11,719 nt of DNA, from assembly GCA_051960855.1 (NCBI GenBank), contig JBQCDV010000094.1, forward strand, positions 1-11,719, written 5' to 3'. Every line of letters begins with the position of its first letter. Within the stretch, counting starts at the first letter, position 1. Of the stretch, positions 1 through 9,825 are shown one piece after another. The position numbers and the translations under genes were made by a program. This stretch comes from JBQCDV01 sp051960855. Its GTDB lineage: Bacteria; Actinomycetota; Actinomycetes; JAJZTN01. The notes below the pieces were generated by a model, which saw only the letters and a program-made list of their open reading frames with translations, searched no databases and had not been told where the DNA came from.

Positions 1-1
1 G

Positions 2-2083
2 CGGCAGCTCGCGTTCGGCGATGAGGTGGACCAAGGCATCCCCGCCCGACCCACCCAGGCCGCTCCCGCGGACGATGACCACCTCCGGGCCGTCGCGTGG
101 GAACGAGCCTGCCAGGAGTGGCTCGAGGAACTGCGACTGAACGAGCGGTCCTGCCGGGAGGAGCGCGGACGGCTGTCGGAGCTGCAGACCGCAGTTGACA
201 ATGCGCGCCGCGCCGAAGACCGCAGGGACGCTCTCCTCCGGGACCGCGACGCAGCTCGGCGTCTGGTCGAGCAGCTGCGCGAGCAGCTTGATGGCATGTC
301 CGAGCCGGCAGCGTCGGACGCGCGGCTTGCTGAGCTCCGGGCCGAGGCCGGCCAGCAGTCGGCAGCCGCTGCCGACGTCGAGCTCTGGGCGAGCCGGCTC
401 GCCGCGGCGACCCGACTGCAGGAGCAGGTCCTACGGCTCACCGAGCTCGAGGAGCGCAGCCGGACGGCCATCGACGAAGCGCAAGCCCGGGTCGACGACT
501 GGCAGCGCCTGCGACAGGCGCGCCTAGACGGCTTTGCGGCAGAGCTCGCTGCCACCCTCGCCGAGGGTGAGCCGTGCTCGGTATGCGGCAGCACCGAGCA
601 TCCCGCTCCCGCGACAGCCAGTGACGGGGTGAGCGAGGCCGACGAGACCCAGGCCGAGCAGGCCGCGCAGGTCGCTATGCAGGCCCGCCACACCGCCGAG
701 CTCGCCTGCTCCAAGCTGCGTGAGGAGATGGCGGCGACTCGGGCAGCGGCTGGCGGCAGCACAGCGTCCGGAATCAGCACAGCCGCCCGCGAGGCAGATC
801 TGATCGCCATCGCCGCACAGGCGCTCGCCGCGGCGCAGGCGCGATGTGGCGCCATTGAGTGTGCAGTCGCCGAGCTTGCGCGACTGGAGGCCGAACGTGC
901 CACTCTCACCGCTGCGCGAGAGCGCGCCCGTCAGGAGCTGCACGAGGCGCAACTGCGCCTCGCCGACCGGGAGGCCGCCGCTGCCGCTGCCACCCGCGAG
1001 GCGGCTGAGCAACTCGGGACCCTCGTGACAGTGCTTCGGCTCGAGGCAGCCGAGGTGATTTGTGCCGCCGACCTTCCCGACCTCGCCGCGGCGCGGAGCC
1101 AGCTCGACGAGGAGTGTGAGCGGCTGCTCACCGCCGGTGACGCTCTCTCCGCGCTCCTGGATGCCGCCCGCGCGGCGGTCCTGACTCTCGAAGCCGCTCG
1201 CGCCGCCGCCGACAGCGCGAGCGTCGACCTGGCCATCGCCATCGACGGCGCGATGTCCCCAGAGGAGCTCGACGAACTCGAGATGGAGGTCAGCGCCTAC
1301 GACGAGGCCCGGGCTGCGGTCGCTGCCACTCTCAGCGACGAGCAGCTCCTCGCCGCCGCCTCAGCCCCGGCTCCCGACGTCGCCGCCGTCGAGCACAGGA
1401 TGGCCGAAGCAGAGCGGGTGGCGCGGCAGGCGTCCGCCGAGGCTGGCGCGGCCCTCGTCGCGGCGCGGCGCTGCGGCGAACTGCTGACCGAGCTCGTCAC
1501 CCACCTGGGCGACAGCGCGCCGGTGCGGGCCCGCCATGCGCTGGTCAGTGAGCTGGCCTTCTGCCTGGAGGGCAGCGGCGGCGGCAACGCCCTTCGGATG
1601 CGCCTGAGTGCCTATGTGCTCGCCGCTCGGCTTGAGGCGGTCGCCGAGGTCGCCAGCCAGCGCCTTTCCCACATCTCCGGGGGACGCTACGCACTGAAGC
1701 ACAGCGACGAGTCGTCGGGGCGCGGACGCAGTGGCCTCGGGCTCAAGGTCGTCGATGGCTGGACCGGTGCCGAGCGTGACACGAGCACGCTGTCAGGAGG
1801 CGAGACGTTCTTTGTCTCGCTGGCGCTGGCGCTGGCGCTGGCCGATGTCGTGACGGCCGAGGCCGGAGGTGTGCTGCTGGAGACGCTGTTCGTCGATGAG
1901 GGGTTCGGCTCGCTCGACGAGGAGACCCTCGACGAGGTCATGGCGACCCTGGACGCCCTGCGAGACGGCGGCCGCGTCGTCGGCGTCGTCAGCCACGTCG
2001 CCGACATGCGTCAGCGGATCCCCGCCCAGCTCGAGGTTCGCAAGAGCCGCCATGGCTCCTCACTGGTGCTGCACGGCGTGTGA
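2..2083 (+). CDS. sbcC: SbcC exonuclease ATPase subunit, C-terminal part (5' end outside window)
   Basis: SbcC is the SMC/Rad50-like ATPase of the SbcCD nuclease, which opens hairpins and processes DNA ends during repair. The frame is open to the window edge (it reads RQLAFGDEV before the first GTG at 26), so that GTG is internal and the Walker A lobe lies outside. Counting from the GTG, a long Ala/Glu/Arg-rich coiled coil surrounds a CSVC zinc hook at residues 184-187. The ABC signature LSGGE is at 589-593, the Walker B acidic pair (VDEGFG) at 624-625, the D-loop SLDEE follows, and the switch His of VVSHV is at 657. The visible ~693 residues are about two thirds of a usual SbcC. An sbcD gene would be expected just upstream. 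The 3' end overlaps the convergent FAD monooxygenase gene by 24 bp. Family assignment is secure. Confidence 0.95.
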   Translation, partial: RQLAFGDEVDQGIPARPTQAAPADDDHLRAVAWERACQEWLEELRLNERSCREERGRLSELQTAVDNARRAEDRRDALLRDRDAARRLVEQLREQLDGMSEPAASDARLAELRAEAGQQSAAAADVELWASRLAAATRLQEQVLRLTELEERSRTAIDEAQARVDDWQRLRQARLDGFAAELAATLAEGEPCSVCGSTEHPAPATASDGVSEADETQAEQAAQVAMQARHTAELACSKLREEMAATRAAAGGSTASGISTAAREADLIAIAAQALAAAQARCGAIECAVAELARLEAERATLTAARERARQELHEAQLRLADREAAAAAATREAAEQLGTLVTVLRLEAAEVICAADLPDLAAARSQLDEECERLLTAGDALSALLDAARAAVLTLEAARAAADSASVDLAIAIDGAMSPEELDELEMEVSAYDEARAAVAATLSDEQLLAAASAPAPDVAAVEHRMAEAERVARQASAEAGAALVAARRCGELLTELVTHLGDSAPVRARHALVSELAFCLEGSGGGNALRMRLSAYVLAARLEAVAEVASQRLSHISGGRYALKHSDESSGRGRSGLGLKVVDGWTGAERDTSTLSGGETFFVSLALALALADVVTAEAGGVLLETLFVDEGFGSLDEETLDEVMATLDALRDGGRVVGVVSHVADMRQRIPAQLEVRKSRHGSSLVLHGV

Positions 2084-3280
2084 ATCCGGCTCCCGCGCTC
2101 TGTCCGGAGCCGGCCAACCGTCTCCGGCCAGGACGTTGACCGCCGCCTGGAACACGGACGGCACGGCTCGCGCCGTCGGCACGAGGACCGAGCGCAGCGG
2201 CGGGACCGAGGCGCCGAGCACCACCGCCGTGGTCAGGGCCCGGTAACGGCGGCTCGCCAGCCGCCAGCGGCGTTCGTAGCTCGCGGGGTCACCGGCCTCC
2301 AGCGCCGTGAGTGCCGCGCGGCTGGTGAGGAAGCCGACGCCAAGACCATCGCCGGTCAGGCCGTCGACGTAGCCCGCGGCGTCTCCCACGAGCAGGACAT
2401 TGCCGACGACCCGGCGCGCTGGTCTCTGCCATAGCGATCCTGCACCCCGGGACCGTGGCTGCTGGCACCGACGCGCCTCCGCTACGTGGCGGGCAAGGGC
2501 TGGGGACTCCTGCAGCGCCAGGTCGAGCGAGAGGCCGCGCCGGCCCAGCACTGCCACACCGACGCGCTGGTCGCTCAGCGGCGTCACGTAGGCCTCGGTT
2601 GTCCGTCCCCAGTACACCTCCACGTCGCTGGACCACGGTGCCATCGTCAGGTGCTCGTGAACACCCCACCGCCGCACCGGGACACGGCGCATCGGCACCT
2701 GCAGCAGGCGGCGCACCGGCGAGTGCAGACCGTCAGCGGCGAGAACCCACTTCGCGCGCACATGGTCCGGGAGGGCCTCCCCCGTCGCCGCGATGGTCCC
2801 TCCCGTCACCGGGGTGAGCGTGGCTACCGCAGGGGCCGCTTGGCTGCTGGAAGTCGCGGCGCTGCCAGCACGCAGCCCCGTGCAGCGCGCATGCCTGAGC
2901 TCCACACCCACCTCACCGGCGCGGCGGAGCAGCGTGGCCGACAGGACCTCCCGCTCCACCCCGAGGCCGGGAGACGGCAGGGCCGCTCGGACCGCCTGCC
3001 CGCTGCTGCCGTCGACGTAGCGGATGCCACGGAACAGCCCGCCGTCGAGGGTGAGGCCGAGGCGGTAAAGCTCGCGGACGGCGACGGGCATCAGGCCCTC
3101 CCCGCACGCCTTGCCGATCCCGACGCCCGGCCGCTGCGGCAGCCGCGGGTCCACGAGCAGGACCGAGAAACCGCGCAGTCGGGCGTCGATCGCGGCGACC
3201 AGACCAACCGGCCCCGCGCCGACGACGAGGACGTCGACGTCCACCTGCGGCTGGCGCGGCCGAGGCGCTCCGTGCCTCAC
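2060..3280 (-). CDS. FAD-dependent monooxygenase/oxidoreductase of a type III PKS operon (SrsC-like)
   Basis: This 406-residue flavoprotein is of the p-hydroxybenzoate hydroxylase / geranylgeranyl reductase superfamily. Visible motifs are the Rossmann GAGPVG at 21-26, the DG motif (AADGLHSPVRR) around 182-191, and the GD motif (VGDAAGYVDGLTGDG) around 298-312, where GD contacts the FAD ribityl chain. GIGKACGEGL at 54-63 resembles the cysteine region of geranylgeranyl-reductase-type proteins. It is the last gene after a type III PKS and an ICMT-family methyltransferase; its GTG start overlaps the methyltransferase stop by 4 nt (GTGA), implying translational coupling. By analogy with SrsC of Streptomyces griseus it would hydroxylate or oxidise a methylated alkylresorcinol towards a quinone; the substrate is inference. 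A reductase acting on a prenyl or polyketide chain is the main alternative. The 3' end overlaps sbcC. Confidence 0.85.
   Translation of the reverse strand: MRHGAPRPRQPQVDVDVLVVGAGPVGLVAAIDARLRGFSVLLVDPRLPQRPGVGIGKACGEGLMPVAVRELYRLGLTLDGGLFRGIRYVDGSSGQAVRAALPSPGLGVEREVLSATLLRRAGEVGVELRHARCTGLRAGSAATSSSQAAPAVATLTPVTGGTIAATGEALPDHVRAKWVLAADGLHSPVRRLLQVPMRRVPVRRWGVHEHLTMAPWSSDVEVYWGRTTEAYVTPLSDQRVGVAVLGRRGLSLDLALQESPALARHVAEARRCQQPRSRGAGSLWQRPARRVVGNVLLVGDAAGYVDGLTGDGLGVGFLTSRAALTALEAGDPASYERRWRLASRRYRALTTAVVLGASVPPLRSVLVPTARAVPSVFQAAVNVLAGDGWPAPDRAREPDSHAVQHQ
2086..2113. terminator. Stem-loop just after the sbcC stop, possible terminator
   Basis: An 8-bp perfect inverted repeat (CCGGCTCC / GGAGCCGG, 12-nt loop) begins 3 nt after the sbcC TGA. 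Part of it can pair alternatively with CTCCGG at 2122-2127. There is no T-run on either strand, which is common for actinobacterial terminators but weakens the call. It lies inside the last codons of the convergent monooxygenase gene, so it could act mainly on sbcC transcripts. It may also be chance pairing in GC-rich coding DNA. Confidence 0.35.
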
Positions 3281-3822
3281 GACTCAGCCACCACGCGAGC
3301 CGGAGTCGCGACCGCGGCAGCCAGGGCGGCGTTCTCGACGTGGATGCGATGACGCAACAGGAGGGCGTTGAGGACGGTGAAGACGAGGGCGGTGACCCAG
3401 GCCGCTCCGGCCAGCGGCAGGGCGAATCCCTCGACGACCACCGCGACGTAGTTGGGATGACGCAGCCACCGGAAGCGGTAGGGGCCGGCGTCGACGAGCG
3501 GCGCGCCTGGGAGCACGAGGACCCGCGTGGTCCACCGATCGCCGAGACTCCTGATGCACCACCAGCGCAGGCCTTGGGCCGCCACGACCAGCAAAGTCAT
3601 GCCCACCGCGAGCGCCGTGGGCGGGTCCGACCGGTCAGCGGCCTCGACGAGACAGCCGGCCAGCAGTGCGGTGTGCAGCACCACCATGACCGGGTAGTGC
3701 GACGCGCCATGCTCGACCGCACCGCGAGCCCGCAGCGAGGCGACGTGACGTCGGGCAACGACGAGCTCGGCGACGCGCTCGGCGGCCACAGCGAGGACGA
3801 GCAGCAGGTACCAGGCAGGCAC
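3277..3822 (-). CDS. ICMT-family membrane methyltransferase (SrsB/BpsB-like)
   Basis: This small integral membrane methyltransferase of about 181 residues belongs to the isoprenylcysteine carboxyl methyltransferase family. It has roughly four hydrophobic segments and the conserved cytosolic block from GDRWTTRVLVLPG to GPYRFRWLRHPNYV; RHPNY and the later HVENAAL correspond to the family's SAM-binding region. In bacterial type III PKS operons such proteins (SrsB, BpsB) O-methylate alkylresorcinols or alkylpyrones, and that is the likely role here. I prefer the GTG at 3822 because AGGAGG (3827-3832) lies 4 nt upstream and the protein then starts at the first membrane helix (MPAWYLLLVL). The alternative GTG at 3837 overlaps the PKS stop by 4 nt, adds five residues (MRGGA) and has no Shine-Dalgarno. 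Either way the gene is tightly coupled to both neighbours. Confidence 0.88.
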   Translation of the reverse strand: MPAWYLLLVLAVAAERVAELVVARRHVASLRARGAVEHGASHYPVMVVLHTALLAGCLVEAADRSDPPTALAVGMTLLVVAAQGLRWWCIRSLGDRWTTRVLVLPGAPLVDAGPYRFRWLRHPNYVAVVVEGFALPLAGAAWVTALVFTVLNALLLRHRIHVENAALAAAVATPARVVAES

Positions 3823-3833
3823 CGCTCCTCCTC

Positions 3834-4958
3834 TCACTGCGTCGTACCGGGCCAGCGAAGCAACACCAGCTCACTGCAGAATCCGGGGCCCATCGCCATC
3901 ATGACGCCGGTGCCACCGCCGGCAGGGGTGCGCTCCCGCAGGGTGTCGGCGAGCACGTGCAGCACCGACGACGAGGACAGGTTGCCGCGGTCGGCCAACG
4001 AGCGCCACGTGAGAGCGAGCGCCTCGTCGTCCAGTCCCAGCGACTCCTGGACCGCCTGCAGCACTTTGGGACCCCCGGGGTGGGACACCCAGACGTCGAC
4101 GTCGTGCAGCTTGAGGTCCTGGTCGGTGAGGAAGCTCTCGACGTCGCCGCGCAGATGCTCGGCCACCACGTCGCCTACTCCAGGAGCAAGGACGATGCGG
4201 AAGCCGCTCTCGCCGATGTCCCAGCCCATCACCCGCGAGGTGCCGGGATAGAAGATGCTTCTCGTCGCACTGACGCTAGGTCCGTTCACTCCGAGCTGCT
4301 GGGCACGGCGAGCGCCGAGCATCACGACCGCAGCGGCCCCGTCGCCGAAGAGCGCCGACGCGACAAGGTTGGCAGGCGAGGTGTCGTCGCGCTGGACCGT
4401 GAGCGAGCACAGCTCGACTGAGAGCAGGACACCGACGCCATCAGGGTCGCCGCGCAGCAGGTCCGCCATGCGGGCCACCCCGGCTGCACCCGCGACGCAG
4501 CCGAGGCCGAAGATCGGCAGCCGGCGCACGTCGGACCGCAGCCCGAGGGGCTCGACCAGGCGCGCGTCGATGCTCGGGGCACCCATCCCGGTCACCGAGA
4601 CGCTCATGAGGAAGTCGACGTCGGCAGGGTCGAGCCGCAGCGGCGCCAACGCCTCTCTGATCGCGCGCTCCCCCAGGTCGACGGCCACCTGCAGGAAGGT
4701 GTCGTTGGCCTCGCCGAACCCGCTCATCTCCGCGTAGCGCTCCGCGGGCTGCGCAAGGTGCCGGAACTCCACTCCGGCACTGGCGTGGACCCGCTGCAGC
4801 AGGGACAGGGACTCCTCGTCCCGCAGCACGAGCTGCGCCATGAGGTCGGTCAGCTGGTGCTGCGGATAGCGGTGCGGCGGTACGACTGGTGCGACTGCAG
4901 CGACCACGGGGTCATCAGCAGCAGCGTCGTCGGTCACGTGCGCGTGCGGAGGGGCCAT
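3834..4958 (-). CDS. Type III polyketide synthase (alkylresorcinol/alkylpyrone synthase-like)
   Basis: This 374-residue chalcone/stilbene-synthase-fold enzyme is of usual length. The catalytic triad is visible: Cys154 in IFGLGCVAGAAG, His293 in WVSHPGGPKV, Asn326 in DRGNLSSSS. The C-terminal loop MAMGPGF (354-360) matches the family GFGPG loop. Such enzymes condense an acyl-CoA starter with malonyl-CoA, then cyclise to resorcinols or pyrones. The presence of an ICMT methyltransferase and an FAD monooxygenase downstream matches srsABC of Streptomyces griseus, which makes methylated phenolic lipids from long acyl starters, so a membrane lipid product is likely. Starter, chain length and ring type cannot be read from sequence. 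It is the first operon gene, 116 nt after gcvP on the same strand. The ATG at 4958 has only a weak Shine-Dalgarno (TAGG), and the first ~25 residues are low-complexity, so the start is less sure than the family. Confidence 0.93.
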   Translation of the reverse strand: MAPPHAHVTDDAAADDPVVAAVAPVVPPHRYPQHQLTDLMAQLVLRDEESLSLLQRVHASAGVEFRHLAQPAERYAEMSGFGEANDTFLQVAVDLGERAIREALAPLRLDPADVDFLMSVSVTGMGAPSIDARLVEPLGLRSDVRRLPIFGLGCVAGAAGVARMADLLRGDPDGVGVLLSVELCSLTVQRDDTSPANLVASALFGDGAAAVVMLGARRAQQLGVNGPSVSATRSIFYPGTSRVMGWDIGESGFRIVLAPGVGDVVAEHLRGDVESFLTDQDLKLHDVDVWVSHPGGPKVLQAVQESLGLDDEALALTWRSLADRGNLSSSSVLHVLADTLRERTPAGGGTGVMMAMGPGFCSELVLLRWPGTTQ

Positions 4959-5074
4959 TGCTCAGGCCTACCGCAGGGACCCCCGGCTACGCCTGTTGAA
5001 CCGGCCGGCGACCGGGGCAGCTGCAGGCGGCAGGACACCCGCCCGCGGGCCAGACCGGGGGCGCGCTGTCGGTC
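4959..5074. other. Intergenic gap between gcvP and the PKS gene
   Basis: This 116-bp gap is very GC-rich. On the minus strand I find only short self-complementary pieces (a GCCCGCGGGC palindrome at 5040-5049, and GACCG/CGGTC arms) with no T-run. I find no convincing -35/-10 pair in front of the PKS gene. Neither a terminator for gcvP nor a promoter for the polyketide operon can be supported, so co-transcription is possible. Confidence 0.4.
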
Positions 5075-8029
<2,955 letters not shown>

Positions 8030-8050
8030 GCGGGGAGCCTCCGGTCGGAG
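8030..8050 (-). promoter_or_regulatory. gcvP ribosome binding site within a small self-complementary element
   Basis: GGAGG at 8038-8042 is followed by 8 nt and the gcvP ATG. Just upstream is CTCCGAC, so CTCC-GACC-GGAG can form a short stem hiding the Shine-Dalgarno. The GCTCCCC between Shine-Dalgarno and ATG (8032-8038) is also perfectly complementary to GGGGAGC at 8114-8120, at the end of the riboswitch. These are visible complementarities; a role as a translational expression platform is inference. Confidence 0.4.
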
Positions 8051-8092
8051 CGCCCTGGTCGGTGGGGGCCGACGTCGGGACGCGACGGAAAC

Positions 8093-8110
8093 GGCAGGGC
8101 GGTCCCTGCC
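8093..8110 (-). promoter_or_regulatory. Hairpin directly after the glycine riboswitch
   Basis: GGCAGGG-ACCG-CCCTGCC is a perfect 7-bp stem with a 4-nt loop, immediately downstream of the second aptamer and about 63 nt before the gcvP ATG. It is followed by GTTTCC rather than a long U-run. It is placed as an expression-platform hairpin (intrinsic terminator or spacer stem) should be. Confidence 0.45.
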
Positions 8111-8300
8111 GCTGCTCCCCCTCTGTCATCGGGGCCTGAGAGCTTCGCCCAGCCGGACCTGCCGGGCTTGCACCGTCGGCGGAAGCACACGCTTCGCTTT
8201 CCAGAGGTGTCTCGCCCGGACGGTCCTGGGACCTGAGAGGTTGCGGGGACGTTGCTCCTTCGGCGTCCTCGCTGGCTGCGAGGAACTCTCCCGCCCGGGG
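8111..8300 (-). promoter_or_regulatory. Tandem glycine riboswitch of the gcvP leader
   Basis: Two glycine aptamers lie in a row on the minus strand. Aptamer I (~8300-8228) has GGGAGAG, the hairpin CCTCGC-AGCCA-GCGAGG, the core GACGCCGAAGGAGCAACG, then CTCTCAGG. A short linker leads to aptamer II (~8220-8111), with CCTCTGGAAAGC, the hairpin GAAGC-GTGT-GCTTC, the core GCCGACGGTGCAAGC, then GCTCTCAGG and GATGACAGAGGGGGAG. CCTCTG and CAGAGG close the second aptamer. These are the hallmark conserved blocks of glycine riboswitches, which in gcv leaders usually turn expression on when glycine is high. Direction of control is from family knowledge; the expression platform is treated separately. Confidence 0.95.
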
Positions 8301-8315
8301 TCGGCGACGCTGCCC

Positions 8316-8321
8316 AGTCTA
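8316..8321 (-). promoter_or_regulatory. Candidate -10 element for the gcvP riboswitch transcript
   Basis: TAGACT (fits the actinobacterial TAnnnT -10 pattern) lies 16 nt before the start of aptamer I, in the 62-nt gap after the MerR gene. A start near 8309 would place the riboswitch at the very 5' end of an RNA leader of about 280 nt. No good -35 hexamer is present at 16-18 nt (GGCTGG at best). Confidence 0.4.
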
Positions 8322-8362
8322 GGCGCAGTCGAGTGCTTCCAGCCGAACGGCGCGGTGGGCGC

Positions 8363-9082
<720 letters not shown>

Positions 9083-9092
9083 CCTCGCTGCG

Positions 9093-9111
9093 CCTCCGAC
9101 GACGTCGGAGG
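9093..9111. repeat. 19-bp perfect palindrome over the Shine-Dalgarno of the Rv1830-type gene
   Basis: CCTCCGACG-T-CGTCGGAGG on the minus strand has 9-bp arms with one central base. The 3' arm contains the GGAGG that serves the ATG at 9082. As RNA it could fold back (with a few bases opened for the loop) and hide the ribosome site; as DNA it is a near-ideal dimer binding site. Both roles are inference. Confidence 0.6.
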
Positions 9112-9150
9112 GGGGAATCACAACGAGGGGTTTTACCGGACCTGACAGGC

Positions 9151-9179
9151 ACGGTAGGCCCCGCGGAAGGGCCGGTCAA
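9151..9179 (-). promoter_or_regulatory. Sigma70-type promoter for the Rv1830-type MerR gene
   Basis: TTGACC (9174-9179) and TACCGT (9151-9156) are separated by exactly 17 bp, a good vegetative actinobacterial promoter. Transcription would start near 9144, giving a leader of about 62 nt before the ATG at 9082. The spacer itself is an inverted repeat, GGCCC-N7-GGGCC, in the position where MerR proteins bind their own promoters, so autoregulation is plausible. Confidence 0.6.
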
Positions 9180-9204
9180 CGCATCGACCCTCGACACGCC
9201 GGAG

Positions 9205-9229
9205 AAGTCTCAACCTCCGGTTGAGCCTT
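9205..9229. repeat. 25-bp imperfect palindrome upstream of the Rv1830-type promoter
   Basis: The core is CTCAACC-TCC-GGTTGAG (7-bp arms), extended after one mismatch by AAG/CTT. It lies 25 bp upstream of the -35 and 34 bp after the DUF151 nuclease stop. The CTCAA...TTGAG form resembles operators of MerR-family proteins such as SoxR. It could instead be a weak terminator for the nuclease gene, though no T-run follows. Confidence 0.5.
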
Positions 9230-9263
9230 GTGCGGACCCCGGGGTCGAGGCTCGCCGCCGCGG

Positions 9264-9734
9264 TCACGCCTCGCCGAAATCCTCCGGCGAGATCTCGTCG
9301 AGGAACTCGCGGAACTTCTCGACCTCGTCCTCCTGCTCGTCATCGGTGATCGTGATGCCGGCCTCGGCCAGCACCTCGTCGGAGCCGACGATGGGAGCAC
9401 CGGTGCGGATCGCCAGGGCGATCGCGTCGGAGGGGCGTGCGGAGACTTCCGTGCCGCCGGACAGCGCCAGCACGGCGAAGAACACGCCGTCGCGCAGCTC
9501 GGTGATGCGCACCTGCGTCAGGCGCTGGTCCAGGGCGGTGAGGACGTCCACGAGCAGGTCGTGGGTGAGCGGGCGCGGGGGCACGACCCCCTGCTGGGCC
9601 AGCGCGATCGCGGTCGCCTCGGGAGCACCGATCCAGATCGGCAGGTAGCGCTCCCCGCCGCTCTCGCGGAGCAGAACGATGGGCTGGTTGGACGGCATCT
9701 CGACCCGCACGCCGACCACGTCGAGCTCAGTCAC
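9264..9734 (-). CDS. Bifunctional nuclease family protein (DUF151)
   Basis: This 156-residue protein of the DUF151/BFN family corresponds by synteny to Rv1829 of M. tuberculosis. Family blocks are visible: VVGVRVEMPSNQPIVLLRE near the start, YLPIWIGAPEATAIALA at 30-46, HDLLVDVL at 58-65 and VSARPSDAIALAIRTGAPI at 97-115; the last ~25 residues are strongly acidic. Some members have been reported to cleave RNA and DNA, but the physiological role in actinobacteria is not settled. The GTG start at 9734 (MTELDVVGVRVE) matches the family's N-terminus and has no Shine-Dalgarno; a -10-like TACTGT 6 nt upstream suggests a leaderless mRNA. It sits 74 nt after ftsR on the same strand. Confidence 0.93.
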   Translation of the reverse strand: MTELDVVGVRVEMPSNQPIVLLRESGGERYLPIWIGAPEATAIALAQQGVVPPRPLTHDLLVDVLTALDQRLTQVRITELRDGVFFAVLALSGGTEVSARPSDAIALAIRTGAPIVGSDEVLAEAGITITDDEQEDEVEKFREFLDEISPEDFGEA

Positions 9735-9740
9735 ACCGAC

Positions 9741-9746
9741 ACAGTA
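9741..9746 (-). promoter_or_regulatory. -10 element for a leaderless DUF151 nuclease transcript
   Basis: TACTGT fits TAnnnT and ends 6 nt before the GTG start codon, so the first transcribed base would be at or next to the start codon. The absence of any Shine-Dalgarno agrees with this. No clear -35 is seen, which is common for such promoters. Confidence 0.45.
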
Positions 9747-9762
9747 CGCCGGTGGGGCCGGT

Positions 9763-9825
9763 CCTACGCGCGGCCGGCGGGGAGTCCTTCGGCGAGCGGG
9801 ACGCGGGCCTAGGCGCGGCCGGCGG
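9763..9825. repeat. Two copies of an 18-bp sequence flanking the ftsR stop
   Basis: CCTASGCGCGGCCGGCGG occurs at 9763-9780 and 9808-9825 (differing only at the fifth base), 45 bp apart. The second copy encodes the last residues and stop of FtsR (AGRA-stop); the other copy encodes the same AGRA-stop in the same frame, 15 codons further on. Confidence 0.6.

Noticed and set aside
26..28. GTG as start of sbcC
   Set aside because: The frame continues upstream to the window edge, the zinc hook is only about 180 codons in, and the Walker A lobe is missing, so the GTG is internal.
1819..1842. GCTGGC repeated four times in sbcC
   Set aside because: It encodes LALALALA after the LSGGE signature, where SbcC proteins normally have a similar Leu/Ala helix; it needs no further explanation.
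2486..3352. 288-codon plus-strand frame across the monooxygenase and methyltransferase genes
   Set aside because: It is antisense to two genes with clear motifs and has no recognisable domain.
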